DNA of 36,783 nt from ANME-2 cluster archaeon (GTDB lineage Archaea; Halobacteriota; Methanosarcinia; Methanosarcinales; Methanocomedenaceae): assembly GCA_019429385.1 (NCBI GenBank), contig JAHYIS010000004.1:71597-108379 (forward strand). The letters run 5' to 3'. Below are positions 23,465 through 32,059 of the stretch, piece by piece; position 1 is the stretch's first letter, and each line of letters starts with the position of its first letter. Both the position numbers and the translations under genes were made by a program. The notes beneath the pieces were generated by a model. The model was not told where the DNA came from, made no database searches, and saw only the letters and a program-made list of their open reading frames with translations.

Positions 23465-24508
23465 ATGAAAATGAAAAATATCTCACTTATATTATTTACC
23501 ATGGTGCTGGTATTCGCAGCATCTGCCCACGCAACCTCTGAGTCTATTCCATCAAATATCTGGGAGTTCACTACAGATTATTATGACGTTATTGGTGAGC
23601 CGGGTTTATCTGCATCGTTAATTGGTGATAATGAATATAATGCAGGTGATAAGGCCACATTGTTCATCCAGTTGATGAACGATGGACTTGTCTTTGGATT
23701 CAGAACAGTGAATACGCCTTCCAATGCTGATGAAATAATGGATGCCCAGATAGAACTTGACAAGGAATATGATGTGACCACAGCCCTGAATATACGGGGA
23801 ACACTGAAAAACATCAATGATGCACCGGTAAAGGTCCTGAGCGGGGTTTTACAGGGCGGGTCGCTGCGGGAAGGTGAGGTATCTACGCCCATGGAGTTCG
23901 ATATTGAGATATTCAACAATGCTCCTTCAGGTACCTACAAATTTGCATTGAACCTGACATACCAGTACCAGTACGATGTTAAAGTGGATGGTTACCCTGA
24001 CCAGGAGTATGATTACTGGTACGTTACCAGGAACCAGACATTGCCTGTGACAATAATAGTGAAACCCAGGGCATCTTTTTCGGTAGAGGATGTCACTTCT
24101 CACTTAAGACCCGGCGACCAGACCGTGCTCTACATAACCTACAAAAATATAGGGGATGAGACTGCTCAGGATGCGGTGGGCCGTATCAGTGTGGTTGACC
24201 CTTTCAGTACTACTGATGACCAGGCATACATGGGTACACTGGCACCGGGAGATTCATATCAGGCAAAGTACAGGATAAAAGTAGATGGAAATGCACTTCC
24301 TAAGACCTACGGAATCAATACTGAAGTGAAATTCCGTGATGAACGGGGCGATATCCGGATATCTGATGTCATGAAAGCGCCTGTCATAGTCTATGAGACT
24401 ATACCCTTTAGCGAAAAGGTGGGGAACAGCGCATATCTGTTCGTGGTGCTTGTGATTGCAGGTGCATTGGGACTGTATTACTATAAGAAACGGAGCCGTA
24501 CAGAATAG
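23465..24508 (+). CDS. Secreted, membrane-anchored COG1361-like (S-layer domain) protein
   Basis: 347 residues. The N-terminal signal peptide (MKMKNISLILFTMVLVFAASAHA) is followed by a roughly 190-residue beta region and a CARDB-like Ig domain (about 205-300: RPGDQTVLYITYKNIGDETAQDAVGRISV, GTLAPGDSYQAKYRIKVD). A C-terminal membrane helix (AYLFVVLVIAGALGLYYY) ends in KKRSRTE, so the protein sits outside with a single anchor. Related archaeal proteins often accompany transport or export systems, but none is adjacent here. Function is unknown. Confidence 0.8.
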   Translation: MKMKNISLILFTMVLVFAASAHATSESIPSNIWEFTTDYYDVIGEPGLSASLIGDNEYNAGDKATLFIQLMNDGLVFGFRTVNTPSNADEIMDAQIELDKEYDVTTALNIRGTLKNINDAPVKVLSGVLQGGSLREGEVSTPMEFDIEIFNNAPSGTYKFALNLTYQYQYDVKVDGYPDQEYDYWYVTRNQTLPVTIIVKPRASFSVEDVTSHLRPGDQTVLYITYKNIGDETAQDAVGRISVVDPFSTTDDQAYMGTLAPGDSYQAKYRIKVDGNALPKTYGINTEVKFRDERGDIRISDVMKAPVIVYETIPFSEKVGNSAYLFVVLVIAGALGLYYYKKRSRTE

Positions 24509-24622
24509 CTATAATCTTACATCGGTTCTATGCCGGAGCACAGAACGCTATTGTTTTTAAACTCCGGACATATAGTAAAATGTAATATACCTGTCAGTCC
24601 AACTATAGAATGGAGTGTTAAC

Positions 24623-25435
24623 ATGCCTGAGCCTGAATACGTCATATATACTGACATGGATGGCACGCTGATAGACCATGATACGTATTCATATCAAGCA
24701 GCTCTCCCGGCTCTTGACCTGATACGTAAAAAGCATATTCCTCTGGTGTTTTGCACCAGCAAGACAAGGGCAGAACTTGAAGTCTATTGCAAAGAACTGG
24801 AACTATACCATCCGTTAATATCTGAGAACGGCGGCGCCATATTTATTCCTGAGGATTATTTTGATCTTCCTTACGAATACGATAAAATATCTGACCATTA
24901 CAGGGTCATCGAACTTGGCGTGAAATATGACATCCTTGAGAAGACCTTAAAAGAAGTATGCACCGATATTCAGTGCGAAGCCGTAGGTTTCGGGGACATG
25001 GATGTTGACGAAGTGTGCACAGATACAGGACTCAGTGCAGAAGCTGCAGCCCTGGCCAAACGCCGTGACTATGACGAAGCTTTCAGGGTTTTGAGTCCTG
25101 CACCAAAAGGTGACGAACTGGTAAGGGAGATTGTCAGGCGGGGATTTAACTGTACCAGGGGTGGACGGTATTACCATATTATGGGCAACAACGATAAAGG
25201 GCGAGCAGTGGAGATATTGACCGGCCTGTACCGCCGCACGTGGCCGGGGATCAGGACTATAGGTATTGGTGACAGCCTGAATGACCTGCCTATGTTAAAA
25301 GCAGTTGATATTGCCATACTGGTGCAAAAACCAGGTGGTATCTATGACCCGGACGTCACACATCCAGGGATCAAAAAAGGAGATGGTATTGGTCCTGAAG
25401 GATGGAACAGGGAACTTATTAATATTCTAAGATGA
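24623..25435 (+). CDS. gpgP: HAD phosphatase of the mannosyl/glucosyl-3-phosphoglycerate phosphatase family
   Basis: 270 residues. HAD-IIB fold: motif I DMDGTL with catalytic Asp11 and Asp13, motif II in VFCTSKTR, and motif IV GIGDSLNDLPML. ISENGGAIFIP and GGRYYHIMG(NN)DKG are typical of mannosyl-3-phosphoglycerate phosphatases. A glucosyl-3-phosphoglycerate synthase lies 2 kb away, so glucosyl-3-phosphoglycerate is the most likely substrate, giving the compatible solute glucosylglycerate. The ATG at 24623 has GGAG seven nt upstream; a longer frame from 24530 adds 31 residues before the HAD motif and is unlikely. Mannosyl specificity cannot be excluded. Confidence 0.87.
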   Translation: MPEPEYVIYTDMDGTLIDHDTYSYQAALPALDLIRKKHIPLVFCTSKTRAELEVYCKELELYHPLISENGGAIFIPEDYFDLPYEYDKISDHYRVIELGVKYDILEKTLKEVCTDIQCEAVGFGDMDVDEVCTDTGLSAEAAALAKRRDYDEAFRVLSPAPKGDELVREIVRRGFNCTRGGRYYHIMGNNDKGRAVEILTGLYRRTWPGIRTIGIGDSLNDLPMLKAVDIAILVQKPGGIYDPDVTHPGIKKGDGIGPEGWNRELINILR

Positions 25436-25488
25436 AACATATGGTATAGTACTGTTGATATCGTAGAGTACAAAGGGAGTGATGAGTT

Positions 25489-26016
25489 ATGATTCGACTT
25501 GGCAGCATGCTGCCACAGGCATTTATGGTAGGCATATCGGACCTTGTTGATATGGTCGGACCTGAAATGACCGTTAAATGGTTATTCCAGATTGGACGAG
25601 ATCTGGCAGAAACACAGGGACCCGGGTTGGAAGGGGACCCGGAAGGAGATTTAAATTACATTACATTGTGCCCGTTCTCAGATGAATTAATACGATTTAT
25701 TGATATGTTCGGTGAACGACCGGAAGAATACCATAGAATTGTAGAATATGTAAATAGACGTGAAAATGAGGATAAAGATAAGACCGAATGTCCTGCAGTA
25801 GCTTCTGTCCTTTGCATTATGCATAATGCATATCGCGCGAAAAGAGCAGAAATTGCAGGTATGAAAACACTGCACTTTGCCTGCAAGTCCCCGGTAACCG
25901 GTAACATACCCGTATATAATGAAGAAGCAATTGCCGAAGCAGGAGTGAGTAAAGAAGACGTTGATACCCTATTGAAGAAAGGAGTGTGTATTTTCAAGTT
26001 CATCAAGGAGGATTGA
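25489..26016 (+). CDS. Uncharacterised 175-residue protein in the glucosylglycerate locus
   Basis: I do not recognise this protein. It is small and soluble, with an N-terminal helical part (LVDMVGPEMTVKWLFQIGRDLAE), a middle containing CPFSDELIRFIDMFG, and a C-terminal half with several cysteines (ECPAVASVLCIMHN, FACKSPVTG, KGVCIFKF). The helix-then-cysteine layout weakly recalls 4-vinyl-reductase/V4R-type ligand domains, but that is not firm. GGAG and GTGAT sites precede the ATG. It ends 5 nt before the GH15-like gene, whose ribosome site lies inside it, so the two are almost certainly translated together. Confidence 0.78.
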   Translation: MIRLGSMLPQAFMVGISDLVDMVGPEMTVKWLFQIGRDLAETQGPGLEGDPEGDLNYITLCPFSDELIRFIDMFGERPEEYHRIVEYVNRRENEDKDKTECPAVASVLCIMHNAYRAKRAEIAGMKTLHFACKSPVTGNIPVYNEEAIAEAGVSKEDVDTLLKKGVCIFKFIKED

Positions 26017-26021
26017 GAACG

Positions 26022-27254
26022 ATGGACCTTAAGGAGGCCGAGAAGCTTTACACGAACTGTATGAAGATCCTTATCGAAAACCAGCACCCCAATGGTGGGT
26101 TCTATGCCAGCCCGCCCGGGACCAGGTATCCTTTCATCTACCCCCGTGATCATTCCATCTGCATTCTCGGTACTGTCTCGGCAGGATTACTCCCCGAAGC
26201 GAAAAAAGGACTTGAATTCATGCTTGCCGCCCAGAAACCTTCTGGCGAGTTCAGCCAGCGGTATGATGTGGACGGGAACGATACCAGTTACAAGGATTTG
26301 CAGATCGATGGTAACGGCCTTACCCTCTATGCCCTGAACAAGTATCTCAAGGCCACTGGCGGTATGTTCTTTGAAAGCCTTGCCGACCGGGCATTTTGCG
26401 AACAGTACTGGGAAGCTATTGAAAGAGCAGTTAATTTCATATTACAAAATAAAAACGAAGAAGTCAACCTGATCCACACCATCAACAGTATCCATGAATA
26501 CCCTGCATATGAACATGGATTTGAGATATATGCCAATTCCACCTGCTGTGCCGGACTTTTCGGAGCCGTGGAGATAGGAGAGGCTTTGGGCAAAGATGTG
26601 GGGGAATGGCGTCTACAGGCCGAGCAGGTCAGGGAGGCAATTCTTGAGCGGCTGTACAGTCCAAGGCGCAGGTCGTTCATTAAATGCATCAGAGTGAAAT
26701 ACAAAAGCAGTAATCCGATCGGGTACGATGCCTATGCATCCAGTGTTATCGATGTGGATGCTGTTGAATATGCTCCTGCATTGTTCGGTCTCATCGATGA
26801 ACATGACCTGAGAAATGTAAACACGGTAAAGCGCATCGATAAATTACTGTGGGATGAAGAACTGGGAGGGTTGAACCGGTATCCTGAACTCTGGGACCGC
26901 AACAATGGAGGGTATGGGCCATGGCTCCATTTTACCTGCCAGCTTTCCAACCATTACACGGCAGTGAATGACCGGGACATGGCAGAGAAATACCTGGATT
27001 GGGTAATAAGTATGGCTCATGATTACATGCTACCGGAACATATCTCAACAGTTGAGCGGTTCGAAATGTGGCTGGAAGATTATACCAATGCCAGGATATT
27101 ACGGGACAGTAAAATTACAATGATAGAACAGATCAGAGCACATCCTAAATGGAAAGAAGGATTCGCTTATGTTATTATGCCCCTCATCTGGCCCCATGCA
27201 GAGTTCATCATAGCATATAATAACTATAAGACAAAATTTTTAACTAAATCCTGA
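26022..27254 (+). CDS. GH15-like glycoside hydrolase (glucoamylase-related)
   Basis: 410 residues with an (alpha/alpha)6-barrel pattern of the glucoamylase group. Seen: FIYPRDHSICILGTVSAG, the helix-strand repeat with QIDGNGLTLYALNKYL, GFEIYANSTCCAGLFGAVE (position of the general acid Glu in GH15), YMLPEHISTVERF, and the C-terminal WPHAEFIIAY, equivalent to the W-x-HAE motif. There is no signal peptide, so it works in the cytoplasm. AAGGAGG precedes the ATG. Placed between gpgP and a convergent gpgS, it might hydrolyse glucosylglycerate or another glucoside. Glycogen or trehalose are alternatives. Confidence 0.85.
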   Translation: MDLKEAEKLYTNCMKILIENQHPNGGFYASPPGTRYPFIYPRDHSICILGTVSAGLLPEAKKGLEFMLAAQKPSGEFSQRYDVDGNDTSYKDLQIDGNGLTLYALNKYLKATGGMFFESLADRAFCEQYWEAIERAVNFILQNKNEEVNLIHTINSIHEYPAYEHGFEIYANSTCCAGLFGAVEIGEALGKDVGEWRLQAEQVREAILERLYSPRRRSFIKCIRVKYKSSNPIGYDAYASSVIDVDAVEYAPALFGLIDEHDLRNVNTVKRIDKLLWDEELGGLNRYPELWDRNNGGYGPWLHFTCQLSNHYTAVNDRDMAEKYLDWVISMAHDYMLPEHISTVERFEMWLEDYTNARILRDSKITMIEQIRAHPKWKEGFAYVIMPLIWPHAEFIIAYNNYKTKFLTKS

Positions 27255-27305
27255 TTCCATAGCTGCACGTTGATACTAAGGTACAGGAATATGGTGGGTC
27301 AGGTA

Positions 27306-28517
27306 TTATCGGTACGTATTGTAGTCATGCAGGGCAGCGTCTTTCAATTTTTCCCTGGTATCCGGCATGGCAGATATGGCTCTTTTCCAGTCAGGGAGCA
27401 GTAGTCCCGTGGGGTTATCTATGTATTCTTTCCCTGAAATAAGCACAATCCTGGAAAATTCCTCTACCATGCATTCTTCTGCATGCCTGCTGTAATTCAA
27501 ACCGTTACACAGGGCATCGGCATGATACTGCCGTATGCGGTCCTGAGCGGTACGTTTGAACAGCACAATGGAGCTTTGCAGGAATGCTTCGTTAATATCT
27601 ATCCCATCAACCTCCACAAGGTTGCGGAATATGGTCTTGGTGATATCCTTTATCATCTTCAGGATACCTTCATCAGAATCGGTCCCAATCGCGCGGTGTT
27701 TGTGTTCGTAGAATTCCAGGTCAACCTGGGATATCCGCTTAAGCGCAGCACCCTTGTAAACTTCGGCAAGCAGTCCTACCTCAAGCCCCCAATCACCAGG
27801 AATACGTATATTCATGGCAAGGTCCGAAGTCATACCGAACTCTCCTGATAGTGGATATTTAAACGCGCACATATACTTTAAAAAATTCGAACTATATTTC
27901 GTTTTTTCCAGTAATGCATTGAGCAAGGGACTGAGCAAAAGCCTGTAGACCCGGCCGTACATTATCAGTTTTTCCATGTCAATTCTTGCGTAGTAGCCTT
28001 TATTGAAAAAGAAACTGAGCTCTGGTTCTACAATAGGATAGAACAATTTTGCAGGAAGTAATTTTGAATATGATACGATGTCAGCATCATGCATGGCTAT
28101 GGCATAACTATCAAGGCTTGCCACTCCCAATGCTATCCAGGTGTCTTTGCCTTTCCCGGCAAACGTGGTGATGTCAAGCCCCTTCTCTTTCAGTTCATCG
28201 ATAATATGCATTACCGTGGGGCCATTACACCACACAATTGTATGAGGTATCATTAACCTGGAAAAGAATTCCTTGACTTCAACATATTTATGTTCATCAT
28301 CTGCTGCAAGAGCAATGATAACCCTGTTCAGATAGGTCGATTCATTAATGCGGTCAATAATCGTATTCAGACTGATTCCCTGTATCTCGTCATAGAACAT
28401 CGGTATCAATAACGTCATAGGACGCTCATCTTTCAATTCCTCGAGTGATGCTATGATAGTCTGTTCGTCTATCCTGAAATCATGGATAGTTGTTATCCAT
28501 TCCTGCCTAAAATCCAT
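27306..28517 (-). CDS. gpgS: Glucosyl-3-phosphoglycerate synthase (GT81 glycosyltransferase)
   Basis: About 403 residues. It transfers glucose from NDP-glucose to 3-phosphoglycerate. The start MDFRQEWITTIHDF matches my memory of the Methanococcoides burtonii enzyme. Seen: LLIPMFYDE (GT-A start), VIIALAADDE, GKGKDTWIAL, and the metal-binding DAD motif in IAMHDADIV (144-146). The C-terminal region carries LLNALLEK and the EFGMTSDLAMNIRIP segment. I start at the ATG 28517, preceded by GGTG; an upstream TTG is less likely. It faces the GH15-like gene and lies 40 nt downstream of the AOR gene, but has a TATA box of its own. Confidence 0.9.
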   Translation of the reverse strand: MDFRQEWITTIHDFRIDEQTIIASLEELKDERPMTLLIPMFYDEIQGISLNTIIDRINESTYLNRVIIALAADDEHKYVEVKEFFSRLMIPHTIVWCNGPTVMHIIDELKEKGLDITTFAGKGKDTWIALGVASLDSYAIAMHDADIVSYSKLLPAKLFYPIVEPELSFFFNKGYYARIDMEKLIMYGRVYRLLLSPLLNALLEKTKYSSNFLKYMCAFKYPLSGEFGMTSDLAMNIRIPGDWGLEVGLLAEVYKGAALKRISQVDLEFYEHKHRAIGTDSDEGILKMIKDITKTIFRNLVEVDGIDINEAFLQSSIVLFKRTAQDRIRQYHADALCNGLNYSRHAEECMVEEFSRIVLISGKEYIDNPTGLLLPDWKRAISAMPDTREKLKDAALHDYNTYR

Positions 28518-28557
28518 CTGCCCACACCCCTTTCTATTCAAAGAACCGTATTTGGAC

Positions 28558-28565
28558 CTATATAC
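28558..28565 (-). promoter_or_regulatory. Candidate TATA box of gpgS, inside the end of the AOR gene
   Basis: Minus strand GTATATAG, centred about 44 nt before the gpgS ATG, predicting a leader of roughly 18 nt containing GGGGTG. It allows separate control of gpgS despite the short gap after AOR. Confidence 0.4.
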
Positions 28566-30294
28566 CTGTTTTTTTCCGATATAATTTCAACATATTTTTC
28601 ACGGTATCCTCTTTTAGCATGCCCAGCTGGGACACGGTCTCAAAAAACCGTGCCGGAACTGAAATGTTATCCATATCAAACCCTTCACGTTCCTTGAATG
28701 CATATTTTGCAAGGAATATTTCCTTACCTATTGCCTCAAGGTCGTCCCGGGTCTTTTTAATACCTACACATTCAAGAGCATCAATCATGTTCTGCTCGCC
28801 ATACACACCCCTGGCAAACAGGCAGCATACCAGGCTATTGTTTATCATGCGCCAGTAGTCTTCATAGATGAGTTTATCCACCATTTGCTCCTCATTCAAT
28901 TGTTGGCTGGAAGCTTTCTGGTCTATGCTGTATCCACCATTGTCCAGGTGGGAATGCCGCACGCCCACTATCTGACCCACTATTGAAGCGGGCCCTGTAT
29001 GGTACCCTGCAATTTCAAGACGCCCCAGGTTCAGGGCAAATTCTTTGCCGCCGTATTCTGCTGCTGCTACTGCAGTACCTTTGGCCAGTGCCTTGTAGAA
29101 TTTATTTGGCATATCGACAATACGATCGATGATCTTCAGGTAATTGTCAGTATCACCCCAGCGCAGTGATATGCCCAGAGTGTCTGGTGGGGTGATCAGA
29201 TCGCGTTCATACATTTCTGTTGCCCATGCCAGCACACCTCCGGTGCTCATTATATCAAGACCATACTGCTCGCACCTGTCAATAAGGCGCAGCACATCCT
29301 CACCCATGGTGATGCCGAGGTTCGTACCCAGGGAATAGATGAGTTCATAGTCATAACTGATGTGGGATACCTCAAATTCATGCCCCTTCTGGAATGGTGT
29401 CTTGAGCATAGCAATGTGAATGCACCCGATAGGACAGTTACTGCATGCGATCTTGCGTAATAACAGGTTATCTGCAAAGTATTCTCCTGAAATACTCTCG
29501 GCATTTTCGAAGTGTGACTGCTTGAGATTCTTGGTGGGCAGACCCTTCAACTGGTTCAGAACATTGATATTGGCAGCCGTTCCAAGGTCATGGTACTTGT
29601 CCATGACTTCGGTATCCACCACTTCTTCATAGAGCTTGCTATACATCTTCTTATAGGCGGACATGTCAGGCAATTCTACCTCTTCGGTCCCTGATATAAC
29701 GATGGCTTTGAGGTTCTTGCTGCCGAATACCGCGCCCAGGCCCAGCCTTCCGAAATGGCGGTATGTATCGACATTCACGTTCGCATACCTGACCTGGTTA
29801 ACCCCGGCCTTTCCTATACGCATAATACTGCGCCTTCCCTTTCCCGGTTCTACTTCGCGCAGTATCTTCCCTGTGACCTCCACGGATGACAGGTTCCAGA
29901 TACTTGTTGCATCCTTGAGCTTGACCTCATCATCGTGTATCGATAAGTAAGTCGGTTTTGCGGCGCGTCCTTTAATGACTATGCTGTCATATCCGGCAAA
30001 CCGCATTGCCATTGCCAGTCGCCCGCCTGCGTGGGATTCGCCCAGTTCCCCGGTCATAGGGGACTTGAACATGGACACAACCTTGGAAACGCAGGGGAAG
30101 ATGGTTGTCAGGGGCCCGATGCTGAATATGATGGGATTTCCGGGTGAGAGTGCATCAATGCCGGGAGGACATTCTTCCAATAGCAATTGAGTAGCAACTC
30201 CCGTGCCGCCCAGGTATTTATCGAACAGGTCGTGCCGGTCCCGGGTATGGTGCTCACCGGTCTCAAGGTCGATATAGAGCACATTGGACCACAT
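28558..30294 (-). CDS. Tungsten aldehyde ferredoxin oxidoreductase
   Basis: 578 residues, cytoplasmic. It belongs to the AOR family, which oxidises aldehydes (or reduces acids) using a tungsten bis-pterin and one [4Fe-4S] cluster. Seen: the first domain with LGGTGVATQLL, the pterin-binding GRLGLGAVFGSKNLKAI, cluster ligands Cys284, Cys287 and Cys291 (CSNCPIGC), and a fourth at Cys490 or Cys491. VGVRHSHLDNGGYSID corresponds to the second pterin-binding segment. The preceding gene encodes a four-cluster ferredoxin subunit 1 nt away, so both are expressed together. Substrate is unknown. Not assigned to a named paralogue. Confidence 0.93.
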   Translation of the reverse strand: MWSNVLYIDLETGEHHTRDRHDLFDKYLGGTGVATQLLLEECPPGIDALSPGNPIIFSIGPLTTIFPCVSKVVSMFKSPMTGELGESHAGGRLAMAMRFAGYDSIVIKGRAAKPTYLSIHDDEVKLKDATSIWNLSSVEVTGKILREVEPGKGRRSIMRIGKAGVNQVRYANVNVDTYRHFGRLGLGAVFGSKNLKAIVISGTEEVELPDMSAYKKMYSKLYEEVVDTEVMDKYHDLGTAANINVLNQLKGLPTKNLKQSHFENAESISGEYFADNLLLRKIACSNCPIGCIHIAMLKTPFQKGHEFEVSHISYDYELIYSLGTNLGITMGEDVLRLIDRCEQYGLDIMSTGGVLAWATEMYERDLITPPDTLGISLRWGDTDNYLKIIDRIVDMPNKFYKALAKGTAVAAAEYGGKEFALNLGRLEIAGYHTGPASIVGQIVGVRHSHLDNGGYSIDQKASSQQLNEEQMVDKLIYEDYWRMINNSLVCCLFARGVYGEQNMIDALECVGIKKTRDDLEAIGKEIFLAKYAFKEREGFDMDNISVPARFFETVSQLGMLKEDTVKNMLKLYRKKTGI

Positions 30295-30295
30295 A

Positions 30296-30706
30296 TCACA
30301 GCACCTCGGTCTTTCTTATCTCAAGTACATCATGACTGCAAAACCTGGCACATACGCCACAATGGATACAGATCACCGGCATATCCGCCCTGTCAAAGTG
30401 AATTGCCCGGGGGAGGCAGGCATCAGCGCATACCCCACACGAGTCGCACAGGTTCTTGTTCAGCACCACACCGCCGCCGTTGCGGGGTGCCAGGGCCCCG
30501 GTCGGGCATGCCCTGGCACATGGCGGGTCTATGCATGAACGACAGACGATTATTCCGATGCCGCTCTCAATACCGCCAGATGTCCGGATATCAATGGCAC
30601 TGTCTATTAATGAAACTGAATCTGCATTGGCGCGACTGCAGGCAAGCATACAACTGTAACAGCCAATGCACCTGTTCGGGTTCGCCACTTTAATCTTGGC
30701 TGGCAT
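30296..30706 (-). CDS. Ferredoxin subunit with four [4Fe-4S] motifs, partner of the AOR
   Basis: 136 residues. Four complete cysteine quartets are seen: 13/16/19/23 (CIGCYSCMLAC), 55/58/63/67 (CRSCIDPPCARAC), 87/90/93/97 (CDSCGVCADAC) and 113/116/119/123 (CIHCGVCARFC). This is an electron-transfer subunit of the polyferredoxin kind that goes with some AOR-type enzymes. I start at the ATG 30706, preceded by a strong GGGAGGAGGAG; a longer frame from 30760 is not supported. The stop is 1 nt before the AOR ATG. A 19-bp inverted repeat lies in its promoter region. Confidence 0.92.
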   Translation of the reverse strand: MPAKIKVANPNRCIGCYSCMLACSRANADSVSLIDSAIDIRTSGGIESGIGIIVCRSCIDPPCARACPTGALAPRNGGGVVLNKNLCDSCGVCADACLPRAIHFDRADMPVICIHCGVCARFCSHDVLEIRKTEVL

Positions 30707-30734
30707 TACTCCTCCTCCCTTAACATTTAATTTA

Positions 30735-30753
30735 GCATAAGGTACACTTATGC
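30735..30753. promoter_or_regulatory. 19-bp inverted repeat upstream of ferredoxin-AOR
   Basis: GCATAAG-GTACA-CTTATGC, arms of 7 bp, located 29-47 nt before the ferredoxin ATG and overlapping the probable transcription start. It looks like an operator for a dimeric regulator; the regulator is not identified. Confidence 0.5.
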
Positions 30754-30834
30754 TTTTCATTCTAAATTATTTCATTATTTCAGATATCCGGTTTATTCTG
30801 GCTTTGACTGCAAAGACTTCATAAAAGAGATGTT

Positions 30835-31575
30835 CTAAGTTTGAAGCTCATTGATTATCGAATGTATCAACTGCTCCCCATCATCTGATTTAAATAATGG
30901 GAGTTCCCAATCCTCTACTATCTTTGTCCTGCTGACCATTGGATTTTCTCCGGTAAGAGGATTATGTCCCTGTTTTTCAAACGTTTGTTTGTAAATCATG
31001 ACGCCTCGGCGCTGCCATGCCGGTGTTTCTGCAAGGTTTATACCATGTTCCCAGGCAAGTTGGTGTAATGTGTCTGATTTCATACCTTTCAGCTTTACTG
31101 CAGCTTCTTTAGCATTCATTCCATCCTCAAGCAACAGATAATAGGCATACGAACTTACCAGGTTGCGCCAGCACTCATTTTGTCGCCAGTTGAGGTATTC
31201 AGTAATCTCATTTCTGTCTATGATAGATACTCTTGAATCAAAGGACAGGGGGTAGGCACTTTTCAGGTGTATGGTAAGTGCCGAAGCAATGAAACTGGGA
31301 ATGACAGAATCAATTTTCTCAAGCCTGCCGTTAAAAGGTAACTCCCGGGTAAATACCAGGTTTATCTCATCCGAGAACAGATATGCAAACGTGGGATTAA
31401 TACCGCTTTCGCTAAAAAAATCATGGGTGGAACGAACCATACTCTCGGTAAAACGAATATCATACGGTTTCTTGAACTCAAGTTTACGGAGGGTTTTGGA
31501 AAAACCCCTGCCGTCAACTCTTAATACGGCAGTGCTGACAACCTTTAACTGTGAAAATAATTCCTTATTCTTCAT
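30835..31575 (-). CDS. thg1: Thg1-like 3'-5' nucleotidyltransferase (tRNA-His guanylyltransferase family)
   Basis: 246 residues. The family adds a nucleotide to the 5' end of tRNA in the 3'-5' direction; archaeal members repair 5' ends and/or supply G-1 of tRNA-His. Seen: RVDGRGFSKTL with the first catalytic Asp near residue 21, FSDEINLVF with the second, LNWRQNECWRN, and the HQLAWEHG motif typical of archaeal/yeast-type Thg1. No in-frame UAG interrupts it, unlike some Methanosarcina genes. It follows the PRC-barrel gene by 17 nt on the same strand. Confidence 0.9.
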   Translation of the reverse strand: MKNKELFSQLKVVSTAVLRVDGRGFSKTLRKLEFKKPYDIRFTESMVRSTHDFFSESGINPTFAYLFSDEINLVFTRELPFNGRLEKIDSVIPSFIASALTIHLKSAYPLSFDSRVSIIDRNEITEYLNWRQNECWRNLVSSYAYYLLLEDGMNAKEAAVKLKGMKSDTLHQLAWEHGINLAETPAWQRRGVMIYKQTFEKQGHNPLTGENPMVSRTKIVEDWELPLFKSDDGEQLIHSIINELQT

Positions 31576-31592
31576 CCTGTGGTTGTGAATTT

Positions 31593-31868
31593 TTAATCCG
31601 ATTCTTTTTCAGGCTCAGCTGCCTCTTTCTTGAAACGGTGAGCCATCTGTTTAATAATGATAATATCACCTGATGCAATTACCCAGCGGTAAGGAAGAAT
31701 TACACCTTTATGTGCAATATCGAACAATTCAGGGTTGATCTTCCCGACAGCCAATCCTGATATTTTGGATTCATTTGGGTCAAGTACTAGATCGTTGACC
31801 TTTCCCACATAGACTCCTTTATCAGTATAAACATTTAATCCAAACAAGGTTGATACTTCAGCACGCAT
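31593..31868 (-). CDS. PRC-barrel domain protein
   Basis: About 91 residues forming one PRC-barrel (LFGLNVYTDKGVYVGKVNDLVLD, ISGLAVGKINPELF, GVILPYRWVIASGDIIII) with a short charged tail. Methanogens carry several such small proteins, and roles in RNA processing or cell division have been suggested for the family. I use the ATG at 31868: it has GAGG upstream, and the TATA box puts transcription start at about 31883, which is downstream of the alternative ATG at 31892. It is probably cotranscribed with thg1. Confidence 0.88.
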   Translation of the reverse strand: MRAEVSTLFGLNVYTDKGVYVGKVNDLVLDPNESKISGLAVGKINPELFDIAHKGVILPYRWVIASGDIIIIKQMAHRFKKEAAEPEKESD

Positions 31869-31904
31869 GTTATTCCCTCTATTGCTACTCATTTAACCTT
31901 ACTG

Positions 31905-31914
31905 GTTATATAGT
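31905..31914 (-). promoter_or_regulatory. TATA box of the PRC-barrel/thg1 unit
   Basis: Minus strand ACTATATAAC. A start 26 nt downstream (about 31883) gives a leader of about 14 nt with the GAGG ribosome site, which decides between the two candidate start codons. Confidence 0.55.
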
Positions 31915-32059
31915 TTATTAATAGTGCTTGATGCGTGTACTTCTATGCGAGCGTTAACCCGGGTGTAGCGTTTATTTTCCTATTCATGAAAGTATATGTA
32001 GTATCCCGTAATATCACCAGTGTTCTTATCATCAATTACCTAATATATACGGTGAATGA

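Noticed and set aside
30835-31575. Thg1 gene with an in-frame UAG (pyrrolysine), as in some Methanosarcina
   Set aside because: The frame here is continuous with no internal TAG.
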